Source: Pectobacterium aquaticum
GTDB taxonomy: Bacteria; Pseudomonadota; Gammaproteobacteria; Enterobacterales; Enterobacteriaceae
DNA: 64,000 nt
Direction of reading: 5' to 3'
Assembly (NCBI RefSeq): GCF_003382565.3
Contig: NZ_CP086253.1
Location: 3,100,001 to 3,164,000, forward strand
Shown in pieces: positions 25,836-33,497 of the stretch. The position numbers were made by a program, and so were the translations under genes. The notes under the pieces are model-generated. The model did not search any database. It saw only the letters and a program-made list of their open reading frames with translations, and was not told the DNA's origin. Position 1 is the stretch's first letter; every line of letters begins with the position of its first letter.

Positions 25836-26957
25836 ATGCGTAAGGATTGGCTTTGGGTCGGCGTAGCAACTCTGGCGCTTGCGGCCTGTACCACAACGGA
25901 ACAGCGGCAGCCTGCGCCGCCCGTGACTCAGGTTTACAGCGGACCGACAGAAGAAATAGGTGGCGCAGAACCACGTTATGAACCCTACAACCCAGGCACG
26001 CTGCAAGACTACAACATCAAAGGCAAGACCTATAAGATTGTCCAAAATCCGCAAAATTTTAGCGAGACAGGCTTAGCGGCATCGTATGGCGAAGAAGCTA
26101 ACGGCAACCGCACGTCAACTGGCGAAACGTTTGACCCTAATGCGATAACCGCCGCCCACCCAACGCTGCCGCTACCAAGCTATGTCCGCGTGACCAACCT
26201 GAGTAATGGTCGCCGTCTGGTGGTGCGTGTGAACGATCGCGGGCCGTATACGCCGGGCAGAATTATCGATCTGTCGAAAGCCGCGGGCGATCGGCTGAAT
26301 ATCTCGAACAATACCAAAGTAAAAGTGGACTTCATCAACGTCGCACCAAACGGTACGCTCTCCGGCCCCGGAACCGTGGGCACCACCGTCGCCAAGCAGA
26401 GCTTCGCCCTGCCGGAACGCCCAAGCTTCGGTGCCAGCGGGCTGGGCACACCGATGATGGAAACGACATCGCCAACGCCCAACAGCGCCGTGCGCCCGAT
26501 CAGCAATAGCAGCCTGAGTGCACCAGCAGAAAGCACACAGCCGCAGAGCAGCGCGCCGTCACACAGCGGCGGTTTTTTGGGTGCGCCTTCCGCTCTGCGT
26601 GCTGGCGTGGTTGAATCCAGCGTGACGCCAGCGGTAGCACCATCATCATCCGCTGCGCCAATGAATGTCGCGCCAGCAGCGGCTGCGGTTACTGCTCCCG
26701 CGACTGCAACGCCATCTGCCACGGGTCGCTATGTGGTTCAGGTCGGTGCACTGAGCGATCAACAGCGCGCGCAAACCTGGCAGCGCAGCCTGAGCGAACG
26801 CTTCCGCGTGGCCGGAAAAGTCACCGCGAGCGGAGGCCTGTATCGTATCCAACTGGGGCCATTCCAGAATCGCCAGCAAGCCGTTGAACTTCAACAACGT
26901 TTGTCAGTCGAAGCTCAGCAGCAATCGTTTATTACCGCGGCGCCCAGCCCCCTCTAG
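25836..26957 (+). CDS. rlpA: Septal-ring lytic transglycosylase lipoprotein RlpA
   Basis: 373 residues. An outer-membrane lipoprotein with lipobox LALAAC (Cys near 18). A double-psi beta-barrel domain occupies about 70-170 (TGLAASYGEEANGNRTSTGE, VRVNDRGPYTPGRIIDLS), and a C-terminal SPOR domain about 295-370 (GRYVVQVGALSDQQRAQTW) binds denuded septal glycan. Between them, about 120 residues are Ser/Ala/Pro-rich and likely disordered. In Pseudomonas RlpA cleaves naked glycans; E. coli RlpA is considered inactive, so activity here is unknown. Confidence 0.94.
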   Translation: MRKDWLWVGVATLALAACTTTEQRQPAPPVTQVYSGPTEEIGGAEPRYEPYNPGTLQDYNIKGKTYKIVQNPQNFSETGLAASYGEEANGNRTSTGETFDPNAITAAHPTLPLPSYVRVTNLSNGRRLVVRVNDRGPYTPGRIIDLSKAAGDRLNISNNTKVKVDFINVAPNGTLSGPGTVGTTVAKQSFALPERPSFGASGLGTPMMETTSPTPNSAVRPISNSSLSAPAESTQPQSSAPSHSGGFLGAPSALRAGVVESSVTPAVAPSSSAAPMNVAPAAAAVTAPATATPSATGRYVVQVGALSDQQRAQTWQRSLSERFRVAGKVTASGGLYRIQLGPFQNRQQAVELQQRLSVEAQQQSFITAAPSPL

Positions 26958-27123
26958 TAACGGATAATCGGCAGACTCACGCAGCGAAAACGGCGGCTAT
27001 GGCATTGAACATACCGCCCTTTTGCAAAATCACGTAACGTAATGTCTGATGCCTGCCTATTTCCCATCTGCTATAGTGTGGCTCGTTTTTTAACTCATAC
27101 CCACGGATGTTGTTGTTCCAATC

Positions 27124-28335
27124 ATGAATACTGTAAACACGTCTCGTTTTACTAAACGTACCGCGCTTGGCGCACTGCTCGCCATTAGTGCCTCTTCCTT
27201 TGCCTATGCCGAAGATATCAATCTTAAAACGATGATCCCCGGCGTCCCGCAAATCGATGCTGAATCCTACATCCTGATTGATTACAACTCTGGGAAAGTG
27301 TTGGCGGAAATGAATGCCGACACGCGCCGCGATCCGGCCAGCTTAACGAAAATGATGACCAGCTACGTGATTGGTCAGGCCATTAAATCAGGAAAAATCA
27401 GCCCGAACGACATCGTTACCGTCGGTAAAGATGCCTGGGCAACCGGCAACCCGACTTTCCAGGGTTCTTCCCTGATGTTCCTGAAGCCGGGCGACCGCGT
27501 TCCTGTCTCCCAGTTAAACCGCGGCATTATCCTGCAATCCGGTAACGATGCCTGCGTCGCCATGGCCGACTACGTTGCTGGCAGTCAGGATGCCTTCGTT
27601 AACCTGATGAACGGTTACGTGAAAGCACTGGGGCTGAAAAATACCAATTTTGAAACCGTGCACGGTCTTGATGCACCGGGCCAGTTCAGTTCGGCACGCG
27701 ATATGGCCCTGATCGGTCAGGCGTTAATCCGTGATGTGCCAGAAGAGTACGCGACCTACAAAGAGAAAGAGTTCACGTTCAACAATATTCGCCAGCCTAA
27801 CCGTAACGGTTTGCTGTGGGATTCCAGCCTGAATGTTGACGGTATCAAAACGGGCCATACGTCATCAGCCGGCTTTAATCTGGTTGCCTCGGCAACAGAA
27901 GGCCAGATGCGCCTGATTTCGGCGGTACTGGGCGGGCGTAACGCCAAAGGACGCGAATCAGAAAGTAAGAAACTGCTGACCTGGGGCTTCCGCTTCTTTG
28001 AAACCGTCGCGCCATTGAAAGCAGGCAAAGAATTCGCTTCCGAGCCCGTCTGGTTTGGCGACAGTGACCGCGTTGCGCTGGGCGTTGAGAAAGATGCTTA
28101 CCTGACTATTCCACGCGGCCGTATGAAAGACCTGAAAGCCAGCTATGTTCTGGACAACACGGAACTACATGCGCCATTAGCCAAAAATCAGGTTGTGGGT
28201 TCCATCAACTTCCAACTGGATGGCAAAACCATCGATCAGCGTCCGCTGGTAGTCATGAACGAAGTGAAAGAAGGCGGAATCTTTGGCCGCATGATCGACT
28301 ACATCAAACTGATGTTCCATCACTGGTTCGGCTAA
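27124..28335 (+). CDS. dacA: D-alanyl-D-alanine carboxypeptidase PBP5
   Basis: 403 residues, exactly the E. coli PBP5 length. The signal peptide ends SSFAYA-ED near residue 29. Catalytic motifs: SLTK (Ser73-Lys76), SGN (139-141) and KTG in VDGIKTGHTS (about 242). The C-terminal beta domain and amphipathic anchor helix (GRMIDYIKLMFHHWFG) are intact; the helix attaches the enzyme to the periplasmic face of the inner membrane. It trims pentapeptides to control cross-linking and cell shape. It has its own spacer and a terminator after it. Confidence 0.95.
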   Translation: MNTVNTSRFTKRTALGALLAISASSFAYAEDINLKTMIPGVPQIDAESYILIDYNSGKVLAEMNADTRRDPASLTKMMTSYVIGQAIKSGKISPNDIVTVGKDAWATGNPTFQGSSLMFLKPGDRVPVSQLNRGIILQSGNDACVAMADYVAGSQDAFVNLMNGYVKALGLKNTNFETVHGLDAPGQFSSARDMALIGQALIRDVPEEYATYKEKEFTFNNIRQPNRNGLLWDSSLNVDGIKTGHTSSAGFNLVASATEGQMRLISAVLGGRNAKGRESESKKLLTWGFRFFETVAPLKAGKEFASEPVWFGDSDRVALGVEKDAYLTIPRGRMKDLKASYVLDNTELHAPLAKNQVVGSINFQLDGKTIDQRPLVVMNEVKEGGIFGRMIDYIKLMFHHWFG

Positions 28336-28380
28336 GTCCCCTTGTGGGAGGCCAAAACGCCCCCATATAGATACCATCCA

Positions 28381-28413
28381 TAACTCCCGCACAACGCGGG
28401 AGTTATATTTTTT
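28381..28413 (+). terminator. Terminator after dacA
   Basis: AACTCCCGC-ACAAC-GCGGGAGTT, a perfect 9-bp stem, then ATATTTTTT. Confidence 0.88.
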
Positions 28414-28484
28414 AGTATAATGTCGTTATATCGTGGCTAATACAGTTGGCATTACGCCGATGTATTCCCTTTTCTGGAGCGCAA

Positions 28485-28748
28485 ATGAAAACCAAATTAA
28501 ACGAACTGCTTGAATTCCCGTGTATTTTTACCTACAAGGTCATGGGTGAGGCAAAACCAGAGTTGGTCGATCTGGTCGTTGAAGTGGTACAGCGTCATGC
28601 GCCAGGCGACTACACGCCGCAGATCAAGCCCAGCAGCAAAGGGAATTATCACTCGGTTTCCATCACCATCACAGCGACTCACATTGAGCAGGTGGAAACG
28701 CTGTACGAAGAGCTGGGCAACATCGACATCGTGCGCATGGTTCTGTAA
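28485..28748 (+). CDS. ybeD: YbeD, ACT-like regulatory-fold protein
   Basis: 87 residues from ATG 28485 (CTGGAG upstream), matching the E. coli length; an in-frame ATG at 28446 is too far from any conserved sequence. DUF493 family with a ferredoxin-like fold resembling ACT regulatory domains; the molecular role is not established. It begins MKTKLNELLEFPCIFTYKVM. The neighbours dacA and lipB keep the usual enterobacterial order. Confidence 0.94.
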   Translation: MKTKLNELLEFPCIFTYKVMGEAKPELVDLVVEVVQRHAPGDYTPQIKPSSKGNYHSVSITITATHIEQVETLYEELGNIDIVRMVL

Positions 28749-28790
28749 AGCATAGGGTTCTGTAAGACATAGGGTTCTGTAAAAGTCATA
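28739..28790 (+). repeat. Triplicated end of ybeD
   Basis: GGTTCTGTAAAGCATA, GGGTTCTGTAAGACATA and GGGTTCTGTAAAAGTCATA follow head to tail. The first copy contains the last codons and stop of ybeD; the other two lie outside the gene. Confidence 0.8.
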
Positions 28791-28908
28791 CTGTAATCAA
28801 AATGTGCGGGAAAACTGGCGAGTGCGGCAGGGTGTTGTGATTTTGCAAAGTGCTGTTCGCTGACGCTTCCCGCCGTTATAATCTCCTCCACCTTTCCTTA
28901 ACCTGAAG

Positions 28909-29592
28909 ATGACACACTTGCTACAGGATAAGATCATCGTACGCCAATTTGACGTACAGCCGTATGAACCCGTCTCTCTGGCGATGCATAATTTCACCGA
29001 CCGACGTGATGATAAAACCCCAGATGAAATCTGGCTGGTTCAGCATCCTCGCGTATTTACGCAGGGTCAGGCAGGCAAAGCCGAACATGTCCTCATGCCC
29101 GGTGATATTCCCGTGATTCAGAGCGACAGAGGCGGTCAGGTAACCTACCACGGCCCCGGTCAGCAGGTCATGTACGTGTTGATTGACCTGAAGCGTCGCA
29201 AGCTCGGCGTTCGTCAGCTCGTCACCGCGATTGAAAATACCGTGATTGGCACACTGGCACATTTTCACATTGAAGCCCATGCGCGCCCTGATGCGCCCGG
29301 CGTCTATGTCGGCGAGCGTAAAATCTGTTCGCTAGGACTGCGTATTCGCAAAGGCTGCTCTTTCCACGGGCTGGCGCTCAATATTGCCATGGATCTCTCC
29401 CCTTTCCTGCGTATCAACCCGTGTGGTTACGCTGGCATGGCGATGACGCAACTCAGCGATCTGGTGCCGGGCGTCACGCTGGATGACACCGCCCCCGTGC
29501 TGGTGAACACCTTTTTGCAGTTAGTCGGCTACTCCGCACCCGAATTTGTTTCGTGGAATCTGGACGTTCAGGGTGAGCCGCTTCCTAGTTAA
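28909..29592 (+). CDS. lipB: Octanoyl-[acyl-carrier-protein]:protein N-octanoyltransferase
   Basis: 227 residues. Transfers octanoyl from ACP to lipoyl domains, the first step of endogenous lipoate synthesis. The conserved SDRGGQVTYHGPGQQVMY block (about 77-94), Lys in ERKICSLGLRI (about 144) and Cys in RINPCGYAGM (about 178) are present. The C-terminus is longer than in E. coli and unconserved. It starts 160 bp after ybeD and precedes lipA, which acts next. Confidence 0.95.
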   Translation: MTHLLQDKIIVRQFDVQPYEPVSLAMHNFTDRRDDKTPDEIWLVQHPRVFTQGQAGKAEHVLMPGDIPVIQSDRGGQVTYHGPGQQVMYVLIDLKRRKLGVRQLVTAIENTVIGTLAHFHIEAHARPDAPGVYVGERKICSLGLRIRKGCSFHGLALNIAMDLSPFLRINPCGYAGMAMTQLSDLVPGVTLDDTAPVLVNTFLQLVGYSAPEFVSWNLDVQGEPLPS

Positions 29593-29819
29593 CGCATTTC
29601 ATCCTGTTAATAAAAATCAGTCAGGTAGACGATCGTTTTTTGATAAATTACATTTTATTCACATAATTTCTTCATTTTGATCGCGCAAAGGCTGATTGTG
29701 GTTAGGCAAGATGATATAATTTTTATAGTTTTTTAAAAAAAAGTTTAACTAAAAACATAATCCTTTGAATTTGAATTACAAATTTAAAGAAACGATTCAG
29801 AACTGGAACTTACGCAAAC

Positions 29820-30785
29820 ATGAGTAAACCGATTCAGATCGAACGCGGCGTTAAATACCGCGATGCCGATAAGATGGCGCTAATCCCGGTACGTACCGTC
29901 GTCACCGAACGCCAAGAGCTTCTGCGCAAACCTGAATGGATGAAGATTAAACTTCCGGCGGATTCCAGCCGTATTCAGGGAATCAAAGCGGCCATGCGCA
30001 AAAACGGGTTGCACTCAGTTTGCGAAGAAGCGTCCTGTCCGAATCTGGCGGAGTGTTTCAACCACGGTACCGCCACCTTCATGATTCTGGGTGCCATTTG
30101 TACCCGTCGTTGCCCGTTCTGTGACGTTGCCCACGGCCGCCCGCTTACGCCGGATGCCAATGAGCCTGAGAAACTGGCACAGACCATTCATGACATGGGT
30201 TTACGCTATGTCGTGATTACCTCCGTTGACCGTGATGATCTGCGCGACGGCGGAGCCCAGCACTTTGCAGACTGTATCAGCGCCATTCGCCGCAAAAACC
30301 CGAACATCCGCATCGAAACGCTGGTGCCAGACTTCCGTGGCCGTATGGATCGCGCATTAGAGATCCTGACCGCCACGCCGCCAGATGTGTTCAACCACAA
30401 TCTGGAAAACGTACCACGCGTTTACCGTCAGGTTCGTCCTGGTGCAAACTATGAGTGGTCACTGAAGCTGCTGGAAAACTTCAAAAAAGCGCATCCAGAT
30501 ATCCCAACCAAGTCTGGCCTGATGGTTGGCTTGGGGGAAACTAATGCGGAAATCGTGGAAGTGATGCGTGACCTGCGCCGCCACGGTGTGACGATGCTGA
30601 CGCTCGGACAATATTTACAGCCGAGCCGCCATCACCTGCCAGTACAGCGCTACGTCAGCCCAGATGAGTTCGATGAGATGAAAGCCGAAGCGATGGCGAT
30701 GGGCTTTACCCATGCTGCCTGCGGCCCATTTGTTCGCTCCTCCTACCATGCCGACCTACAGGCAAAGGGCATCGAAGTAAAATAA
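29820..30785 (+). CDS. lipA: Lipoyl synthase
   Basis: 321 residues. A radical SAM enzyme inserting two sulfurs into the octanoyl chain. The auxiliary cluster uses Cys68, Cys73 and Cys79 (SVCEEASCPNLAEC); the radical SAM cluster uses Cys94-x3-Cys98-x2-Cys101 (ICTRRCPFCD). The C-terminal RSSYHA motif supplies the unusual Ser ligand. The AT-rich spacer 29593-29819 contains a TATAAT box near 29714 that is a plausible promoter. The LysR gene lying between lipB and lipA in E. coli is absent here. Confidence 0.96.
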   Translation: MSKPIQIERGVKYRDADKMALIPVRTVVTERQELLRKPEWMKIKLPADSSRIQGIKAAMRKNGLHSVCEEASCPNLAECFNHGTATFMILGAICTRRCPFCDVAHGRPLTPDANEPEKLAQTIHDMGLRYVVITSVDRDDLRDGGAQHFADCISAIRRKNPNIRIETLVPDFRGRMDRALEILTATPPDVFNHNLENVPRVYRQVRPGANYEWSLKLLENFKKAHPDIPTKSGLMVGLGETNAEIVEVMRDLRRHGVTMLTLGQYLQPSRHHLPVQRYVSPDEFDEMKAEAMAMGFTHAACGPFVRSSYHADLQAKGIEVK

Positions 30786-30824
30786 GCGTTCATACATATT
30801 TACACATTTTTTGTGTGGAATAAA

Positions 30825-30851
30825 AAACGGACGGCAATAGCCGTCCGTTTT
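30825..30851. terminator. Bidirectional terminator between lipA and tatE
   Basis: AAACGGACGGC-AATA-GCCGTCCGTTTT with A-run on the left and T-run on the right; it can serve both convergent genes. Confidence 0.88.
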
Positions 30852-30867
30852 GCTGTGTGAAATGCGA

Positions 30868-31065
30868 TCAGGATTCTTTACGAGATGAATCATGCAGCGC
30901 TGTCGTTTCATCCGTCTTTGCCGGCTGATCGTCATTCATCGCCTTCTTGAAGCCTTTAATCGCCGCGCCCAAGTCACCGCCGAGGCTACGAAGTTTATTC
31001 GTACCGAACAGCAGAATGATTAACGCGCCAATCACCAACAGCTTGGCAATACTGATACCTTCCAT
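30868..31065 (-). CDS. tatE: Sec-independent translocase subunit TatE
   Basis: 65 residues. A TatA-family protein: short N-terminal TM helix (ISIAKLLVIGALIILLFG), the conserved FGTNKLRSLGGDLGAAIKGF hinge and amphipathic helix, and a polar tail. TatE is an accessory TatA paralog of the twin-arginine pathway. Its location beside lipA and away from tatABC, as in E. coli, supports TatE rather than TatA. Confidence 0.94.
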   Translation of the reverse strand: MEGISIAKLLVIGALIILLFGTNKLRSLGGDLGAAIKGFKKAMNDDQPAKTDETTALHDSSRKES

Positions 31066-31320
31066 ACAAGCCTACCTGATTTAGATGCTGGAGACGCCAG
31101 CGAACGAGAACGATTTCTATTGAAAATAATTCTTTTACTCTATGTCCTCTATCTAAGACCTTATGCAGCGCGGCACAATTAGCATATGTAACAAATTGCA
31201 TCTATAAAAACGTAAGACTCGGCAAAAGCGCTTTCTCGCGCATTCAAATTGCTTTACAACTTTCACCTCGGCACCACTACAAAAATGCCTTCTGACGGCG
31301 TAAACTTTCTTGACTAAAGC

Positions 31321-31410
31321 GGAGATGACATTCCTCCCTACCCTCGCGCAGCCAAAACGCTGACAGCCTTAAAACAGGGTACAACCGCCACTCGGCTAAT
31401 GATGTCTACG
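31321..31410 (+). promoter_or_regulatory. Fluoride riboswitch (crcB motif)
   Basis: Hallmarks of the crcB aptamer are present: GGAGATGACATTCCTCC at 31321-31337 (GGnGAUG...CC loop), then AACCGCC...GGCTAATGATGTCTACG at 31383-31410. The pseudoknot pairs GACAT (31327-31331) with ATGTC (31402-31406). An extra arm, TACCCT...AGGGTA (about 31339-31381), is inserted between the two halves, with CAGC-CAAAAC-GCTG inside. Downstream, CAGAGAG...CTCTCTG (31419-31455) can form a stem that may act as the expression platform. It sits 90 nt ahead of the fluoride exporter gene crcB. Confidence 0.85.
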
Positions 31411-31499
31411 TCCACTCGCAGAGAGGGCGTGGCGTCTTACCCAACACTCTCTGAGATCGCAAAAACAATTCAGGTAATACAACACAAAGAAAGGTTTCT

Positions 31500-31883
31500 A
31501 TGTTTAGTACATTACTCGCGGTATTTATTGGTGGCGGAGTCGGTAGCGTGGCGCGCTGGCAGCTTGGTGTGAAGTTTAACAATCTGTATCCAACGCTGCC
31601 GCTGGGCACGCTGCTTGCCAATCTGATTGGTGCTTTCGTTATTGGCGGCGCGTTAGCCTTCTTCCTACGCCATCCTCATCTCGATCAGGACTGGAAAATA
31701 TTGATTACTACTGGGCTGTGCGGCGGTTTAACGACGTTTTCGACCTTTTCCGCAGAAGTCATCATGTTTCTGCAAAGTGGGCAGCTTGCGGTGGCGGGGT
31801 TACACCTACTATTAAATCTGGCGGGTTCGTTGCTCATGACCGCGCTGGCGTTTGCGCTGGTCACGTGGGTGACAACACACTGA
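31500..31883 (+). CDS. crcB: Fluoride exporter CrcB/Fluc
   Basis: 127 residues, four TM helices. A dual-topology dimeric fluoride channel that expels F- at acid pH. The family motifs GGGVGSVARW (about 11-20), PLGTLLANLIGAFVIG and GLCGGLTTFSTFSAE (about 73-87, with the conserved Phe and Thr lining the pore) are all present. It is preceded by a fluoride riboswitch, so expression should rise with fluoride. Confidence 0.97.
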   Translation: MFSTLLAVFIGGGVGSVARWQLGVKFNNLYPTLPLGTLLANLIGAFVIGGALAFFLRHPHLDQDWKILITTGLCGGLTTFSTFSAEVIMFLQSGQLAVAGLHLLLNLAGSLLMTALAFALVTWVTTH

Positions 31884-31922
31884 GGTCACGCGGAAATTGA
31901 TAGCATGTGGAAAATGAAGCAA

Positions 31923-31947
31923 AAAAAACCCGCCATAGGCGGGTTTT
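31923..31947. terminator. Bidirectional terminator between crcB and cspE
   Basis: AAAAACCCGCC-ATA-GGCGGGTTTTT, symmetrical with A and T runs. Confidence 0.9.
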
Positions 31948-31964
31948 TCACGAAATCGGTATAA

Positions 31965-32174
31965 TTAAATAGCGTTAACGTTAGCAGCTGAAGGACCTTT
32001 GGCACCGTCAGTGATTTCGAACTCTACACGCTGACCTTCAGCCAGAGTTTTGAAACCATTGCTCTGAATGGCAGAGAAGTGTACGAACACGTCTTTGCTA
32101 CCATCTTCAGGAGTGATGAAACCGAAGCCTTTAGACTCATTGAACCACTTAACACTACCTTTAATCTTAGACAT
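31965..32174 (-). CDS. cspE: Cold-shock-like RNA chaperone CspE
   Basis: 69 residues from ATG 32174 (MSKIKGSVKWFNESKGFGFI). A single cold-shock domain with RNP1 KGFGFI and RNP2 VFVHF; it melts RNA secondary structure and acts as a transcription antiterminator. An upstream in-frame ATG adds ten unconserved residues and is not used. Adjacency to crcB, as in E. coli, supports CspE rather than CspC. A long leader upstream is typical of csp genes. Confidence 0.94.
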   Translation of the reverse strand: MSKIKGSVKWFNESKGFGFITPEDGSKDVFVHFSAIQSNGFKTLAEGQRVEFEITDGAKGPSAANVNAI

Positions 32175-32376
32175 CAAACTTACCTTTACATGAATGAAAG
32201 ACACAAAATCTGTGTCAGGTACAGTACAACAATAGATTGACCTTTTGTCCAGTTGAAGTTGGATAAAAAGTGATAAAAGTCGCTAAAAATGCATACCACG
32301 CAACTCCGCTGGCCTATTTTAACCCAATGCAGAATACAGAGAGTTCAGTTCTGACCGATTCATCACTTTTTACGAT

Positions 32377-32655
32377 ATGAAGGAAGGCACCATGGTAAAA
32401 AAAACGCTGGATCTGATCGGGGGCATGAGTTGGGAATCCAGCATCCCGTATTACCGCATTATTAACGAGTATGTGAAAAGCCAACTTGGCGGCCTGCACT
32501 CCGCTAACAAAGGGAAAGAAGTCGTTAATCGCATCATTCTGGGGTGTACAGAGATTCCGTTGTTAATCAGCGCCCAAGATGCGGAAGTTCCTCTTTTTGA
32601 TACCAGCAGGCTCCACGCGATTGCCGCTGCGAAATTTGCGCTTAACCAGTCATGA
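32377..32655 (+). pseudogene. Aspartate/glutamate racemase (YgeA family), internally deleted
   Basis: The reading frame is intact, but the protein joins the N-terminus of a YgeA-type racemase (LIGGMSWESSIPYYRIINE...LGGLHSA) directly to its C-terminus (IILGCTEIPLLIS...VPLFDTSRLHA). Compared with the roughly 230-residue family, about 130 central residues, including the first catalytic Cys (CTNT motif), are missing. The second Cys motif, GCTE, remains. Translation would begin at ATG 32377 or 32392 (GAAGGCACC upstream) and give a non-functional protein. Confidence 0.85.
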
Positions 32656-32743
32656 CTATGAATTAATTCGATAAAATAAAATTCATACGCAAACTAATAA
32701 TAGCCTCTTTTATTCACTCAGGTTTCCCCTTTTCACAAAGAAA

Positions 32744-32778
32744 AAAAGCAGTATTGAGAGACCCAATACTGCTTTTTC
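32744..32778 (-). terminator. Terminator for ypfM
   Basis: GCAGTATTG and CAATACTGC form a perfect 9-bp stem flanked by A and T runs. On the minus strand it follows the ypfM stop by about 50-80 nt; it could also act on the plus strand. Confidence 0.85.
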
Positions 32779-32825
32779 ACATGATTTTATTCCTGGTATG
32801 GAATGACTAACAGTACTTCTCGTTA

Positions 32826-32885
32826 TTATTTACGTAGCATTGTTTCAATAAAATCTTTCCAAGTACTCACTTCTACTTCTACCAT
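32826..32885 (-). CDS. ypfM: Small protein YpfM (19 aa)
   Basis: A 19-codon gene reading MVEVEVSTWKDFIETMLRK. It resembles the 19-residue E. coli small protein YpfM (similar WKDFIE-MLRK end; recalled from memory), which in E. coli also lies beside yffB-dapE-ypfN. All parts of a gene are visible on the minus strand: -35 TTTACT (32938-32943), 17-bp spacer, -10 TATAAT (32915-32920), ribosome site AAGAGG (32891-32896) five bases before ATG 32885, and the 32744-32778 terminator. Its function is unknown; the basic end suggests an amphipathic helix. Nothing else was recognised in 32656-33118. Confidence 0.88.
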   Translation of the reverse strand: MVEVEVSTWKDFIETMLRK

Positions 32886-32914
32886 ACGAACCTCTTGGTG
32901 ATTAACAGCGACGT

Positions 32915-32943
32915 ATTATATGCACATTTTTTAATCAAGTAAA
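32915..32943 (-). promoter_or_regulatory. Sigma-70 promoter of ypfM
   Basis: TTTACT, 17-bp spacer, perfect TATAAT on the minus strand. Transcription would start near 32908, about 22 nt ahead of the ypfM ATG. Confidence 0.7.
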
Positions 32944-33118
32944 AGTACCATGACAGTATAAAAAGCGTACTAATATTTATTTCTGCTACACAGTTCACAG
33001 TAGATCTCCCCGCCTTTTTTCGGCATGCTGGGCTATCGCACGATTAGGCTCAGTCAGGCAGTACTGTCCTGCACAGCAATCGTCATGCAACCGAATAAGT
33101 AGAAAGGATTTTATCCCT

Positions 33119-33496
33119 ATGGCGCTGACCATGTATGGCATCAAAAACTGTGACACTATAAAGAAAGCGCGCCGTTGGCTGGACGATCAACAGGTGGTGT
33201 ATCGCTTCCATGATTACCGTGCCGACGGTCTGGATGAACAGTTGCTACAGCGTTTTATCGACCAACTGGGGTTTCAGGCCTTACTCAACACACGCGGAAC
33301 GACCTGGCGTAAACTCAGTGAAGACCTGCGTGAACAGATCAACAACGATACCCGCGACAGCGCAGAGGCCGCCAAAAACCTGATGTTGGAACAGCCAGCG
33401 GTGATTAAACGGCCGTTGCTGATAACCGATGACGGCCACGCGCTGCTTGGCTTCAGTATCGACAGCTACCAGAAATTTATTGCGGAGAACAAATAA
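33119..33496 (+). CDS. yffB: ArsC-family reductase-like protein YffB (Spx/MgsR-like)
   Basis: 125 residues. ArsC/Spx thioredoxin-fold family, with MYGIKNCDTIKKARRWL at residues 5-21 (single Cys11, no CxxC) and the C-terminal VIKRPLLI motif with the conserved cis-Pro region. A true arsenate reductase role is doubtful; the E. coli homologue binds glutathione. Its stop is immediately before the dapE GTG, so the two genes are translationally close. Confidence 0.93.
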   Translation: MALTMYGIKNCDTIKKARRWLDDQQVVYRFHDYRADGLDEQLLQRFIDQLGFQALLNTRGTTWRKLSEDLREQINNDTRDSAEAAKNLMLEQPAVIKRPLLITDDGHALLGFSIDSYQKFIAENK

Positions 33497-33497
33497 C

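Noticed and set aside
26180..26722. Minus-strand 180-codon frame inside rlpA
   Set aside because: It is the shadow of the Ser/Ala/Pro-rich linker of RlpA and is itself Ala/Gly-rich low complexity.
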